DNA from: Arcobacter sp. EP1
GTDB lineage: Bacteria > Campylobacterota > Campylobacteria > Campylobacterales > Arcobacteraceae
Assembly: GCA_001655195.1 (NCBI GenBank)
Contig: LPNY01000076.1
Coordinates: 28,968 to 92,967 of the forward strand
DNA: 64,000 nt
Direction: 5' to 3'
Of this stretch, positions 41,088 to 50,991 are shown piece by piece; position 1 is the first letter of the stretch, and each line of letters begins with the position of its first letter. The notes under the pieces are model-generated. The model was not told the origin of the DNA, ran no database searches, and saw only the letters and a list, made by a program, of their open reading frames with translations. Position numbers and translations under genes: made by a program.

Positions 41088-42111
41088 TAAAACCTTTCGT
41101 AAGTACATGTTGTGCACTGAAACTTAATATTGCGTGACAGTGCGGGCAACGAGAATCAAAAATAGGGTGGGTATGTTTACATGAACTACAAATAAAATCA
41201 AAGTTCAAATCAGCTTTGACCGTGTGTTCATGTTTGTGCAGTAACATCAAAATATCAAAGGCAAAATCATCACTATGTTCAAGGGTTTGAATATATCCTT
41301 TGGCATTATAAAGCTCATTTAAAAATCTGTTACGGGCAACAACATCAAAATCAATATCGTCAAAGTTTAGGTACCACATGATATCAATGATTTGTTGGAT
41401 GTTGAATTGGTTAACATTTTCCCAAAAAGCTTTTTTATTAAATTGTAATAGGTATTGAATTAAAAGTCGTTCAACAACTTTATTTTCTTTATAAAGCTCA
41501 AAGAGTTCTTCACTCTTTTTTTCAAAAGATAAAATAGGGTCATTCAAAATAGTCAGAGCTTTGATATAGATTTTATCTTTTTGCATATCTTGTTGAAGCT
41601 CATCTAAGGATTCAATTACATGATAAGCTTTTTTGTACTCTTTTAGTTTTTCATAGATAATGAGTAAATGGCGCAGTGCTTCTTGGTTTCGTGGTGAAAA
41701 CTTTAAAATTTTTAGAAAAATATCACGTGAGCGTTGCATAAACCCACCCTTGAAATAAGTGGTTCCAAGAAGTTCTAAGAGTTCCTCTTTTTTGACTTTG
41801 TCTGTAACGTGTTCAAGTAGGGCAATATAAACTGAAATGGCTTTATTATATTCACCTTTGTGTATAAACGTTGAGGCTAATAAAACAATAGAATCGAAAG
41901 GTAAATTATAGGTTTTGTATAGATGCACATAATCTTCTTCTTTGAGTTTTCCCAACTCAAATCGTTTGAGTAGTTTTCGATACTCCTTACGCGCTTTTTT
42001 CTCTTTGTATAAAGAAAACGAGTAGGTTAAAAATGATATTACAAAAATAAGTAGAAAAAAAGTGATGATTCCAAATAGGGGATCACGATACTCTAAAACA
42101 ATACCATCCAA
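41062..42111 (-). CDS. Membrane-anchored TPR protein with C-terminal zinc ribbon (LapB/YciM-like)
   Basis: A 349-residue protein with one N-terminal TM helix (about 12-33), TPR-like helical repeats (about 65-300) and two CxxC pairs near the C-terminus (FICSSCKHTHPIFDSRCPHC). This is the layout of LapB/YciM, which tunes lipopolysaccharide synthesis in E. coli by bridging LpxC to FtsH. Sequence similarity is too weak to claim orthology. Transcribed leftwards ahead of rnhA, with overlap. Divergent from dnaG. Confidence 0.7.
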   Translation of the reverse strand: MDGIVLEYRDPLFGIITFFLLIFVISFLTYSFSLYKEKKARKEYRKLLKRFELGKLKEEDYVHLYKTYNLPFDSIVLLASTFIHKGEYNKAISVYIALLEHVTDKVKKEELLELLGTTYFKGGFMQRSRDIFLKILKFSPRNQEALRHLLIIYEKLKEYKKAYHVIESLDELQQDMQKDKIYIKALTILNDPILSFEKKSEELFELYKENKVVERLLIQYLLQFNKKAFWENVNQFNIQQIIDIMWYLNFDDIDFDVVARNRFLNELYNAKGYIQTLEHSDDFAFDILMLLHKHEHTVKADLNFDFICSSCKHTHPIFDSRCPHCHAILSFSAQHVLTKGFNETNQSLQ

Positions 42112-42181
42112 GAAAATAACCTTTCATAATTTAAATAAAGATAGATAATAGCATAAAAGGACATATAAAATAATAAAAGAG

Positions 42182-42187
42182 TATAAT
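42182..42187 (+). promoter_or_regulatory. -10 of dnaG placed for a leaderless transcript
   Basis: TATAAT ends exactly seven nt before the A of the dnaG ATG, and no ribosome site is present in CCGTGCC. Transcription would start at the start codon itself. birA shows the same spacing. Confidence 0.5.
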
Positions 42188-42194
42188 CCGTGCC

Positions 42195-43829
42195 ATGATT
42201 ACAAAAGAATCCATTGAAAATCTTAAAAACCACCTTGATGTTGTTGATGTTATCTCACAATTTCTTGAGCTAAAAAAGAGTGGTGCAAACTTTAAAGCGT
42301 GTTGTCCCTTTCATGGAGAAGACACTCCTTCTTTTGTAGTAAGCCCTGCAAAACAGATATACCACTGTTTTGGGTGTGGAGTTGGTGGCGATTCTATTAA
42401 GTTTGTGATGGAGTATGAAAAACTCTCTTATCCTGAAGCGTTAGAAAAATTGGCTTCAATGGTTAATGTAACTTTAGACCATGACAATACCAATCAAAAA
42501 AAACAAGATATAAGAGTTCTAGAAGAGGTTAATAAATACTATCAACGACTTTTTGTTTCTAATGATACTTGCAAAGAGTATTTAAAAGATAGGGGGGTTT
42601 CTGAATTCTCCATTGAAAAGTTTGAAATAGGGTATGCCCCAGCTTCATATGATACGATTAACTTTTTAAAACATAATCACTTTAACCTTCCTGATGCTAT
42701 TGACTTAGGAGTAATTGATACGGGACAAAATGGATTGTATGCACGTTTTATTGAGCGTATTACTTTCCCTATTTATGCACTAAATGGAAAGATCGTTGGA
42801 TTTGGGGGACGAACAATCACAGGACATAATGCTAAGTATGTTAATTCACCTCAAACAAAAATATTTAATAAATCGCGATTACTTTATGGATATAACTTAG
42901 CCAAAGAGTCTATTTATAAAAAGAATCAGCTAATTGTTACAGAAGGTTATCTGGATGTGATTATGTTACATCAAGCAGGATTTGATACAGCTGTTGCGAC
43001 ACTTGGAACTGCTTTAACAAAAGAGCACTTACCTTTACTCAAACGAGGTGAACCAAAAGTTATTGTTGCTTATGATGGTGATAAAGCAGGATTAAATGCT
43101 GCTTTTAAAGCTGCAACCATGCTCAGTCATTCAGAGTTTGAGGGTGGTGTAGTTATTTTTGGAGAGGGAAAAGATCCTGCTGATATGGTAAAAGATGGCA
43201 AGGTTGAAGAACTTAATGAAATCTTTTCAAAACCCATGCCTTTTATCAATTTTGTTATTGATTCCATTGTATCAATGTTCAATATTAATGAACCCCAACA
43301 AAAACAAAAAGCACTTAATGAAGCCAATGAGTATTTGAAAACACTCAATCCTATCTATCAAGATGAGTATAAACGGTATATCGCTCAAAAACTTAATATT
43401 CGAGAAAACTTTGTTAAAACAGTACAAAATAATGTGCGTAAAATGGAAGTGGACTTAAGTAAAATTGATATTGCAGAACTCTCTATTATTAAATACATTT
43501 TAGAAGAACCAAATCGAATGGATAAAGTTTTAGATATTATTGATGCTTCAATGTTCGAGTATCATAATAATGAGTTTATTATGCTCATGCAAGATGGTGC
43601 TAATCCCCAACTCAATGGTATACTACTTAATGAAAAGTTAGAAAACTATACCGATGAAGAGTTTACCCATCAGCTTTTTAGATTACTAATTAAATACTAC
43701 AATCAAAAACTTTCTCAAGTTAACTATGATACGACAATGAACTTTAAAGAGAAATCCATACTGATTCGTAAGATAAAAGATAATATTTTACAACTGCGAC
43801 GAGGAAAACTTATTAGTTATAATTTATAA
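42195..43829 (+). CDS. dnaG: DNA primase
   Basis: A 544-residue primase that makes RNA primers at replication forks. The zinc-binding domain has C37, H40, C58, C61 (CCPFHGED and YHCFGCG), followed by the catalytic core (about 110-330; EGYLDVIMLHQAGFDTAVATLGTALT and IVAYDGDKAG, the TOPRIM acids). A DnaB-interacting helical domain ends the protein. No rpoD follows within the window. Confidence 0.96.
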   Translation: MITKESIENLKNHLDVVDVISQFLELKKSGANFKACCPFHGEDTPSFVVSPAKQIYHCFGCGVGGDSIKFVMEYEKLSYPEALEKLASMVNVTLDHDNTNQKKQDIRVLEEVNKYYQRLFVSNDTCKEYLKDRGVSEFSIEKFEIGYAPASYDTINFLKHNHFNLPDAIDLGVIDTGQNGLYARFIERITFPIYALNGKIVGFGGRTITGHNAKYVNSPQTKIFNKSRLLYGYNLAKESIYKKNQLIVTEGYLDVIMLHQAGFDTAVATLGTALTKEHLPLLKRGEPKVIVAYDGDKAGLNAAFKAATMLSHSEFEGGVVIFGEGKDPADMVKDGKVEELNEIFSKPMPFINFVIDSIVSMFNINEPQQKQKALNEANEYLKTLNPIYQDEYKRYIAQKLNIRENFVKTVQNNVRKMEVDLSKIDIAELSIIKYILEEPNRMDKVLDIIDASMFEYHNNEFIMLMQDGANPQLNGILLNEKLENYTDEEFTHQLFRLLIKYYNQKLSQVNYDTTMNFKEKSILIRKIKDNILQLRRGKLISYNL

Positions 43830-43918
43830 TTTTTTATTTCAATGTAAAAAAATTATTTTTATTTCAGTATTTATAATATAGAATAACTTATAAATACAAA
43901 AAGTACAAGGGGAATATC

Positions 43919-44302
43919 ATGGAACTAGTTAATACACAGAACGCACCAGAAGCGATTGGTCCTTATTCACAAGCAGTAATTGCAAATGGTTTAATTTATA
44001 CATCAGGTCAAATTGCACTCACTCCCGATGGTGAACTCATTGAAAGAGATATCAAAAAACAGACACGACAAGTTTTAGCTAATCTAAAAAATGTGTTAGA
44101 ATCAGTTGAAAGTGGACTTGATAGAGTGATTAAAACAACTATCTATTTAGAAAACATGGAAGACTTTGGTATCGTAAATGTAATTTATGCAGAGTATTTT
44201 GGTGATCATAAACCTGCTCGAAGTACCGTTGCTGTAAAAACACTTCCCAAAAATGTTTTAGTAGAAATCGATTGTATCGCGTCTGCGTACGATTATCACT
44301 AA
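43919..44302 (+). CDS. ridA: RidA family enamine/imine deaminase
   Basis: A 127-residue protein with NAPEAIGPYSQAVIANGLIYTSGQ, the Arg in GDHKPARSTVAVKTLP, and ENVLVEIDCIA-type ending (KNVLVEIDCIASA). RidA hydrolyses reactive 2-aminoacrylate released by PLP enzymes. AAGGGGAA precedes the ATG. Single gene between dnaG and rplU. Confidence 0.95.
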   Translation: MELVNTQNAPEAIGPYSQAVIANGLIYTSGQIALTPDGELIERDIKKQTRQVLANLKNVLESVESGLDRVIKTTIYLENMEDFGIVNVIYAEYFGDHKPARSTVAVKTLPKNVLVEIDCIASAYDYH

Positions 44303-44414
44303 AACTTTTAGTTCTAAAGAGTTGGCTTAAAGAAAGTTTAAACTAACATTAGATAATATTTCGTCCCGTTAAAAGAAAAAGTTAATAAAAGATTGATAAA
44401 TTAGAGGATGAGAT

Positions 44415-44732
44415 ATGTACGCAATTATTAAGTGTGGTGGTAAACAGTATAAAGTTTCTGAAGGTGATATCCTAGATATTGATTATACTGGTCAAGCTGC
44501 AAAAGAAACTCTTGAAATCACTGACGTTTTAGCAGTAAACGATGGTGAATTAAAAACTGGAGACGCTGTATCTTCTGCAAAAGTAGAAGCTGAGGTAGTT
44601 TTAGATGGAACTGGTGTAAATAGAGCTAAAAAAGTTATCATTTACAAAAAACGAAGAAGAAAAGATTCTAAATTAAAAAGAGGTTTCAGAAGAAGCTTCA
44701 CTAAAGTTAGAATTACTAAAATCGCAGCATAA
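44415..44732 (+). CDS. rplU: Ribosomal protein L21
   Basis: A 105-residue 50S protein starting [20 protein letters not shown] and including [29 protein letters not shown] precedes the ATG. It is followed 15 nt later by rpmA, the usual pair, then a terminator. The 112-nt gap before it holds no clear L21 leader. Confidence 0.98.
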   Translation: MYAIIKCGGKQYKVSEGDILDIDYTGQAAKETLEITDVLAVNDGELKTGDAVSSAKVEAEVVLDGTGVNRAKKVIIYKKRRRKDSKLKRGFRRSFTKVRITKIAA

Positions 44733-44747
44733 TAAGAGGAGATTGGT

Positions 44748-45002
44748 ATGGCACATAAGAAAGGTCAAGGTTCTACACAGAATAATAGAGATTCAGCTGG
44801 TAAAAGACTTGGTGTTAAGAAATTTGGTGGTGAAACAGTAAGAGCTGGTAATATCATTATTCGACAAAGAGGTACAAAAGTACACCCAGGTCAAAACGTT
44901 GGAATTGGTAAAGATCATACAATTTTTGCTTTAATTGATGGTGAAGTAAAATTCGAAATCAAAGATAAAAATAGAAAAAAAGTTTCAGTTTACGCTTCGT
45001 AA
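44748..45002 (+). CDS. rpmA: Ribosomal protein L27
   Basis: An 84-residue 50S protein: [16 protein letters not shown] then [29 protein letters not shown]. The N-terminus starts directly at AHKKG without the cleaved extension seen in Firmicutes. Paired with rplU and followed by a strong terminator. Confidence 0.98.
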   Translation: MAHKKGQGSTQNNRDSAGKRLGVKKFGGETVRAGNIIIRQRGTKVHPGQNVGIGKDHTIFALIDGEVKFEIKDKNRKKVSVYAS

Positions 45003-45024
45003 ATCTGACTTTATATAGGTTTTT

Positions 45025-45060
45025 AAAAGGGTGTATGGCTTTGCCTACACCCTTTTTTTA
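45025..45060 (+). terminator. Rho-independent terminator after rpmA
   Basis: AAAAGGGTGTA pairs perfectly with TACACCCTTTT, with a small GGC-TTT-GCC hairpin in the loop, then T7. Clear intrinsic terminator that separates ribosomal protein genes from obg. Confidence 0.9.
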
Positions 45061-45076
45061 TTTAATTAAAAATCTA

Positions 45077-45123
45077 GTGGAAAATCAAAAGTTAATTTAA
45101 CATGTTACCTTTTGATTTTTCAC
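45077..45123 (+). other. Hairpin in the obg upstream region
   Basis: GTGGAAAATCAAAAG (45077-45091) and CTTTTGATTTTTCAC (45109-45123) pair at 14 of 15 positions, the last as a G-T wobble. It ends 16 nt before the obg ATG with no T-run, so it is a possible leader structure rather than a terminator. Confidence 0.55.
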
Positions 45124-45139
45124 TTAAGTGGAGGAAAAA

Positions 45140-46234
45140 ATGTTTATAGATAGTGTTAAATTTTCAGTTTCATCAGGAAAAGGAGGGCAAGGTTGTGCCT
45201 CTTTTAGACGAGAAAAATTTGTTGTAAAAGGTGGACCTGACGGAGGAGACGGAGGAAAAGGTGGAGATGTTTTCTTTAAAGTAGATAACAACACTGATAC
45301 TCTTTCTTGGTATAAAGGAAGACATGTTCTTAAAGCCGAAAATGGTAAACAAGGAATGGGTCGAAACATGACTGGAAAATCAGCTCCTGCATTAACATTA
45401 GTTGTTCCTCCTGGAACGCAAATTATTGATGATGAAACAGGTGAAGTTTTATTAGATATGGTTGAAGAGGGTCAAACATTACAGCTACTTGAGGGTGGAA
45501 AAGGTGGATTAGGAAACGTTCACTTTAAAAACTCACGAAATCAGCGACCAACTTATGCTCAACCTGGACTTCCAGGTGAAACTAAAACCATTCGAATGGA
45601 ATTAAAACTTATAGCTGATGTTGGATTAGTAGGGTACCCAAATGTTGGAAAATCAACACTTATTTCTACTACTTCAAATGCAAGCCCTGAAATTGCTAAT
45701 TATGAGTTTACTACATTAACACCAAAACTGGGTGTTGTTGAAGTGGGTGAATACAACTCATTTGTAATGGCAGATATTCCAGGAATTATTGATGGTGCAA
45801 GTGATGGAAGAGGTTTAGGATTAGAGTTCTTAAAACATATTGAACGAACAAAAACCTTACTTTTTATGATTGATATTGCAAACTATCGAACAACAATTGA
45901 GCAGTTTAAAGTACTGAAAGAGGAAGTGAAAAAATTCTCTGAAGAGTTAAGTGGAAGAAATTATGCCATTGCATTAACAAAAACAGATGCTTATTATGGT
46001 GAAGATATTGAACAAGATATCAAAGATTTTATTGCTGAAATTGGTTTAGAAGTATCAGGTTCTAACGAATTTGGTTTTGATAAAAAGATGCCATACTATG
46101 TTCAAGATTTAACATTTGAACGATTTGATGAGAATAAGCCATTTTTTGTTTTACCAATTTCTTCAGTAACTCATTTTAATACCAATGCAATTAGTTATGC
46201 ATTGTATGAACTTATAGGACAAACAAAAAAATGA
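45140..46234 (+). CDS. obg: Obg GTPase
   Basis: A 364-residue GTPase involved in 50S subunit assembly and growth control. The start is the ATG after GGAGG; a GTG 12 nt upstream lies inside the ribosome site. The glycine-rich Obg fold ([16 protein letters not shown] and [12 protein letters not shown]) is followed by the G domain ([21 protein letters not shown]). The C-terminal OCT domain found in some species is absent. Overlaps proB by four nt. Confidence 0.96.
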   Translation: MFIDSVKFSVSSGKGGQGCASFRREKFVVKGGPDGGDGGKGGDVFFKVDNNTDTLSWYKGRHVLKAENGKQGMGRNMTGKSAPALTLVVPPGTQIIDDETGEVLLDMVEEGQTLQLLEGGKGGLGNVHFKNSRNQRPTYAQPGLPGETKTIRMELKLIADVGLVGYPNVGKSTLISTTSNASPEIANYEFTTLTPKLGVVEVGEYNSFVMADIPGIIDGASDGRGLGLEFLKHIERTKTLLFMIDIANYRTTIEQFKVLKEEVKKFSEELSGRNYAIALTKTDAYYGEDIEQDIKDFIAEIGLEVSGSNEFGFDKKMPYYVQDLTFERFDENKPFFVLPISSVTHFNTNAISYALYELIGQTKK

Positions 46235-47004
46235 AACGAATCGTTATTAAAGTTGGAAGTGCAGTATTAAGAGAAGATAATCTACTTGCCGTTGAACGAC
46301 TTAATAATTTAGTTGATTTAATTGCAAAATTAAAACTTGAAAAAAAATTACAAGTTATTTTAGTCTCTTCAGGAGCAGTGGCTGCGGGAAATACTAAACT
46401 TGATTTAGATAGAACACAGATTTTAAATCGTCAAGCTTTGGCTGCTATTGGGCAACCACTTTTAATGAAACACTATAAAAAAAGATTTAATGAGTATGGT
46501 ATTAGTTGTGCTCAAATGTTACTTGTTGAAGAAGATTTTGATTCTAGAAAACGCTCTGATAATGCTAAAGAAGTTATGGAAATACTTCTTGAAAATGGAA
46601 TAGTTCCTATTTTAAATGAAAATGATGTTTTAGCAAATGAAGAGTTACTATTTGGAGACAATGACCAATTAGCGGCGCATGCGGCGTACTTTTTTGATGC
46701 AGATATGCTAGCAATTTTATCTGATGTAGATGGGTTATATGATGATAATCCTCACACAAATGCAAATGCGAAAATGCGTAAAACCGTTGATTTGATAGAT
46801 GAGTCTGAATTACAAATGAAACACACTCCAAACTCTGAGTTTGCAACAGGTGGAATTGTAACGAAATTAAAAGCAGCGAATTTTTTAATTACGCGTGGTA
46901 AAAAAATGTATCTTTCATCAGGATTTGATTTAAAAAATGCTTATGATTTCTTAGTTGATGAGAATCATTTAAGTGGAACACTGTTTATTCCAAAAAAAGG
47001 CTAA
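46231..47004 (+). CDS. proB: Glutamate 5-kinase, without PUA domain
   Basis: A 257-residue kinase for the first step of proline synthesis. Amino acid kinase motifs: [47 protein letters not shown], and [12 protein letters not shown]. The C-terminal PUA domain of E. coli ProB is missing, as in several other bacteria. Four-nt overlap with obg, two nt from fmt. Confidence 0.95.
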   Translation: MKRIVIKVGSAVLREDNLLAVERLNNLVDLIAKLKLEKKLQVILVSSGAVAAGNTKLDLDRTQILNRQALAAIGQPLLMKHYKKRFNEYGISCAQMLLVEEDFDSRKRSDNAKEVMEILLENGIVPILNENDVLANEELLFGDNDQLAAHAAYFFDADMLAILSDVDGLYDDNPHTNANAKMRKTVDLIDESELQMKHTPNSEFATGGIVTKLKAANFLITRGKKMYLSSGFDLKNAYDFLVDENHLSGTLFIPKKG

Positions 47005-47006
47005 CC

Positions 47007-47927
47007 ATGAGTAAACGCGTTTTATTTATGGGGACACCTGATTATGCAACAGCTATTTTTAAAACACTTATTGAGAGTGATTATGATGTTGTAGGGCTAT
47101 TTACTCAACCAGATAAACCTGTTGGAAGAAAACAAGTTTTAACACCCCCTCATATTAAACAATACTGTTTAGATAGTAAGATCGATTTGCCTATTTTTCA
47201 GCCTTTAAAGTTGCGTAATAACGAAGATGCTGTTATTCAAATAACCAATTTAAAACCTGATTTTATTATTGTTGCTGCGTACGGACAGATTTTACCTAAA
47301 GCAATTTTAGATATTGCACCATGCATTAATCTTCATGCTTCACTTTTACCAAAATATAGAGGGGCAAGTCCTATACAAGAATCACTTCTAAATGATGATG
47401 CTTTTACTGGTGTAACTTCAATGTTAATGGAAGAGGGATTAGACACAGGTGACATTTTAGGCTTAGAGTATTTAAAAATCACTCCCACAATGGAAGTTGC
47501 CCAAGCCTTTAATAAACTCTCTGTTCTTGCTGCAACGTTAACAATCAAAACGTTAGATAGGTATGAGAATCTAAAACCTAAAAAACAGAATGATTCCCTT
47601 GCTAGTTTATGTAAAAAGATTAAAAAAGAGCACGGACAAATTAGTTTTGAGAATGCAAAAAAGCTTTACCAAACTTATAAAGCCTATGCTTATTGGCCAG
47701 GGGTATTTACAGCCTCAGGATTAAAGTTAAAGGATATTGCTTTAGTAGAAGAGAGTTCTCAAAATAGACTGGGTGAAATTCTAGATGTGAATGATGAGGG
47801 GATTACTGTTGGCTGTAAAAAGGGAAGTTTGTTAATAAAAACTCTACAAGCACCTTCTAAAAAAGCAGTTAATGCGATGGATTATATTCGTGGAAAACGA
47901 CTAGCACAAGGTGATTGTTTAGAATAA
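47007..47927 (+). CDS. fmt: Methionyl-tRNA formyltransferase
   Basis: A 306-residue enzyme that formylates initiator Met-tRNA. Motifs: VLFMGTPDYATAIFKTL, TQPDKPVGRKQ, catalytic NLHASLLPKYRGASPIQ and DTGDILG, with a C-terminal oligonucleotide-binding domain. Translationally linked with obg and proB. Confidence 0.96.
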   Translation: MSKRVLFMGTPDYATAIFKTLIESDYDVVGLFTQPDKPVGRKQVLTPPHIKQYCLDSKIDLPIFQPLKLRNNEDAVIQITNLKPDFIIVAAYGQILPKAILDIAPCINLHASLLPKYRGASPIQESLLNDDAFTGVTSMLMEEGLDTGDILGLEYLKITPTMEVAQAFNKLSVLAATLTIKTLDRYENLKPKKQNDSLASLCKKIKKEHGQISFENAKKLYQTYKAYAYWPGVFTASGLKLKDIALVEESSQNRLGEILDVNDEGITVGCKKGSLLIKTLQAPSKKAVNAMDYIRGKRLAQGDCLE

Positions 47928-48005
47928 TAACATTTTCATAAAATTTATTGGTTCTTTTTGTATAAAAAGGTTATAATTACTTAACTCAACAAAAAGTTAG
48001 TAAAT

Positions 48006-49379
48006 ATGCATGAAGCTGATTTAAAACATATTTATGATGTTAGTCTTTTTAACATCGATGACTTCGATATTTTATTACATAAAATATTAAAGCAGACGCG
48101 TTCATTACTCAATGCTGAAGCTGGAACTGTTTACATTAAAGAGGGTGATTATCTCACCTTTAATGTTTTTCAAAATGATGCTTTATCTTATGAAAGCATT
48201 TATAACTACTATAACATGCTTCAAGATATTAAACTTCCAATTACGAACGATAACACCTATCTGGCAGTTGAATCTTTTGTTTCCCATAAAATTATTGTTA
48301 TTGATGATGTATATGATAATAACCAATATGATTTTGTAGGAGTAAAAGAGTTTGACCAGCGTTTCTCCTATGCTACAAAATCATTGATTACAGTTCCTTT
48401 GATACATCCTATGGAGAACAGTGTATTAGGAGTGATACAACTACTCAATAAAAAAGAAGATGGCAATTATGTCTGCTTTGATGATAAAGATAAAACTCTA
48501 TTATCAATGGTGAGTTCTTTTATCGCTATTTCCATTTCAAAAGCGCAAACAGATGTTGAAAAGTTAGAAAAACTTAATAATAAACTTCAAGAAGCTAATC
48601 ACTATTTAGAACAACGTATTCAGTTAGAGATGGATGAAAATGAAAAGAAAAATGCGATTATCTTTCACCAGTCAAAACTCATCTCAATGGGGGAGATGGT
48701 TGGAAATATTGCCCATCAGTGGCGACAACCTTTAAGTACTATTAGTACAATTGCAAGTGGATTGAGTATTAATCTTGAAATGAATAATCTAGATGAAAAA
48801 GATGCGGTTAAACAATTAAGACATGTGGTAGATACGACACAGCATTTGTCGCGAACTATTGATGATTTCAGAAACTTTTATAAAGTTGATAAAATGGAAT
48901 CTCATTTTAAAATTGAGAAAACCATTAAAAAATGTCTCTCAATTTTAGATGCGTCTATTTCAACTAATCATATAACAGTTGTTCTAAATTGTAATGAGTA
49001 TTTAGAGTTGTTTGGTTTAGAAAATGAATTTATGCAAGCTATTTTAAACATAATCTCAAATGCCAAAGATGCATTGGTTGAAAGTGTTGATAGAAACAAA
49101 GAGCGTTTTATTTTTATTGATTTAAATCTTGAACAAGATTTTATTGTTTTACGTATTAAAGATAATGCAAATGGTATCGATGAGGATATTATGCTTAAAA
49201 TTTTCGAGCAAAACTTTACCACAAAAGAAGAGTCTGGTGGTACAGGTATTGGGCTATTTATGACAGAACAAATCGTTCATAAACATATGAATGCATCAAT
49301 TGCTGTTTATAATAGTGAATATGAGTATAAGGATACTACTTATACAGGGGCAGAGTTTGTCCTAATATTTAAACCTTAG
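48006..49379 (+). CDS. Cytoplasmic GAF-domain histidine kinase
   Basis: A 457-residue soluble kinase. It has an N-terminal GAF domain (about 15-180, LLNAEAGTVYIKEGD), a coiled linker, the HisKA box NIAHQWRQPLSTIS with His237, and the HATPase domain (NIISNAKDALVE, KDNANGIDEDI, GTGIGLFM). No TM segments. The kinase half closely resembles that of the membrane kinase at 20421-22574. No response regulator adjacent. The GAF ligand is unknown. Confidence 0.9.
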   Translation: MHEADLKHIYDVSLFNIDDFDILLHKILKQTRSLLNAEAGTVYIKEGDYLTFNVFQNDALSYESIYNYYNMLQDIKLPITNDNTYLAVESFVSHKIIVIDDVYDNNQYDFVGVKEFDQRFSYATKSLITVPLIHPMENSVLGVIQLLNKKEDGNYVCFDDKDKTLLSMVSSFIAISISKAQTDVEKLEKLNNKLQEANHYLEQRIQLEMDENEKKNAIIFHQSKLISMGEMVGNIAHQWRQPLSTISTIASGLSINLEMNNLDEKDAVKQLRHVVDTTQHLSRTIDDFRNFYKVDKMESHFKIEKTIKKCLSILDASISTNHITVVLNCNEYLELFGLENEFMQAILNIISNAKDALVESVDRNKERFIFIDLNLEQDFIVLRIKDNANGIDEDIMLKIFEQNFTTKEESGGTGIGLFMTEQIVHKHMNASIAVYNSEYEYKDTTYTGAEFVLIFKP

Positions 49380-50269
49380 GCTAAATAGTAATAAAACCCT
49401 GTCACACTTGCAAGTGAAATTAAAACTCCTAAGACCAAAGAGTTAATGGCTAACCGTTCATCAAGACCACCTTGGATGGCTAATATAACTGCTGTTGTCA
49501 TTGGTGGCATTGCAACTTCAACAATAGTCACTTTTGCCCATGTTTCATCTAATCCATAAAAGAGCATAAACGCAAACATAACAATAACTGGTACGATAAA
49601 CATTTTAATAGATAAAAGCAGTGAAGTTGTTTTAAAACGATAGAAAATATTTTTGACTTCAAGTTTCATACCAATAGCAATCATGGCTAAAGGAACTAAC
49701 GTTGCTCCAATTACATCGGCTGTGTTCATGATAAAGACAGGCATCTCAAATGGTTTGAGAGCAACGGTGATAAAAAACATAATAATAGGTGGGAAAAAGA
49801 GTACTTTTCTTCCAATGGCTTTAATGTTAACGTGCTCACCACTTCCCCAGTTAATAATAACCGTTCCAAGGGATACCACAATTAAGAACGAACCAAATAA
49901 GTCATAGATTAAAGCATAAACAACATAGTCTTGTCCATAGAAGGCATCTATGTATGAAAATCCAATAAATGAGGTGTTTCCAAAGGTTCCTACAACCATA
50001 AATGTTGCTAAGGTTTTTCTATCAAACTTAGCCAGCTTACCAACGATGTAGGTTAGTAAAAGATTGGCTAGAATAATTGTGTTAAACATCATTACTAAAT
50101 TAAACGTTCGCATATCAATGGTTAGTGGGTGGATTTTCAAAAAGATCATTGCTGGTAATGAAAAGTAGATTACAAAATCTACGAGGGCTTGAGAATTGTC
50201 TTTAATGAATAGTTTAAAAAAATATCCAATAGCCAAATAAAGAGCTATGGGCAAAACGGGATCTAACAC
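49376..50269 (-). CDS. AEC family transporter
   Basis: A 297-residue integral membrane protein with about ten hydrophobic segments, MLDPVLPIALYLAIGYFFKLF at the start and the conserved VGTFGNTSFIGF motif. AEC (auxin efflux carrier) family members export or exchange organic acids such as malate. Its 3' end overlaps the GAF kinase by four nt in convergent orientation. Substrate unknown. Confidence 0.85.
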   Translation of the reverse strand: MLDPVLPIALYLAIGYFFKLFIKDNSQALVDFVIYFSLPAMIFLKIHPLTIDMRTFNLVMMFNTIILANLLLTYIVGKLAKFDRKTLATFMVVGTFGNTSFIGFSYIDAFYGQDYVVYALIYDLFGSFLIVVSLGTVIINWGSGEHVNIKAIGRKVLFFPPIIMFFITVALKPFEMPVFIMNTADVIGATLVPLAMIAIGMKLEVKNIFYRFKTTSLLLSIKMFIVPVIVMFAFMLFYGLDETWAKVTIVEVAMPPMTTAVILAIQGGLDERLAINSLVLGVLISLASVTGFYYYLA

Positions 50270-50342
50270 AAAAAACCTTTCTTGTATAAATAAGGAATTA
50301 TTATATTGAGATATTATTAATTCAAACTTGAAGTGTTTTGGA

Positions 50343-50348
50343 TATAAT
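50343..50348 (+). promoter_or_regulatory. -10 of birA placed for a leaderless transcript
   Basis: TATAAT is followed by seven nt (TTGCCCT) and the birA ATG, the same spacing as dnaG. No ribosome site lies in between. Confidence 0.45.
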
Positions 50349-50355
50349 TTGCCCT

Positions 50356-50991
50356 ATGAAAACTATAAGATTAGAGTGTGTTGATTCAACACATACATAT
50401 TTAAAAGAGTATATTAAAAACCATGAAGAAACCAATTCAATTTGTATCGTTACAGACATGCAAACTAATGGTATTGGTAGTAGAGGAAACAGTTGGAGTG
50501 GGGAGAAAGGGAATCTTTTTTTCTCATTTTCAGTGAAAAAAAACAGTTTGCCAACAGACTTAGCTTTGCAGAGTATTTCTATTTATTTTTCTTTTATTTT
50601 GAAAAAAACGTTAGAAGAATATGGTTCAAAAGTTTGGTTGAAATGGCCTAATGATTTTTATATTGAGGATAAAAAAATAGGGGGTACTATCACCACCGCA
50701 TCAAAAGATAATATTTTGTGTGGAATTGGGCTAAACATGGTTTCAAATTGCCAAGAATACGGTCTTTTAGATATTACAGTTAGTCAAGATGAACTGCTTA
50801 AATCTTATTTAGAAAATATTGAAAAAAAGATTTCTTGGCAGGATGTTTTTAGTGAATATGTGATAGAATTCCAAAGAAGTAAAAAATTCCAAGCAACAAT
50901 CCATGGTAAAAAAGTCTCATTAGAAGAATCAACGCTTAATAATGATGGCTCTATTGAAATAAATAATGAAAAGGTGTTTAGTCTAAGATGA
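50356..50991 (+). CDS. birA: Biotin-[acetyl-CoA carboxylase] ligase
   Basis: A 211-residue biotin-protein ligase without the N-terminal HTH, so a monofunctional enzyme. Family motifs: ECVDSTHTYLK, GIGSRGNSWSGEKGNLFFSF and VWLKWPNDFYIEDKKIGG. The ATG is chosen over an in-frame TTG 18 nt upstream, because the -10 hexamer lies between. Overlaps parA by four nt. Confidence 0.92.
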   Translation: MKTIRLECVDSTHTYLKEYIKNHEETNSICIVTDMQTNGIGSRGNSWSGEKGNLFFSFSVKKNSLPTDLALQSISIYFSFILKKTLEEYGSKVWLKWPNDFYIEDKKIGGTITTASKDNILCGIGLNMVSNCQEYGLLDITVSQDELLKSYLENIEKKISWQDVFSEYVIEFQRSKKFQATIHGKKVSLEESTLNNDGSIEINNEKVFSLR

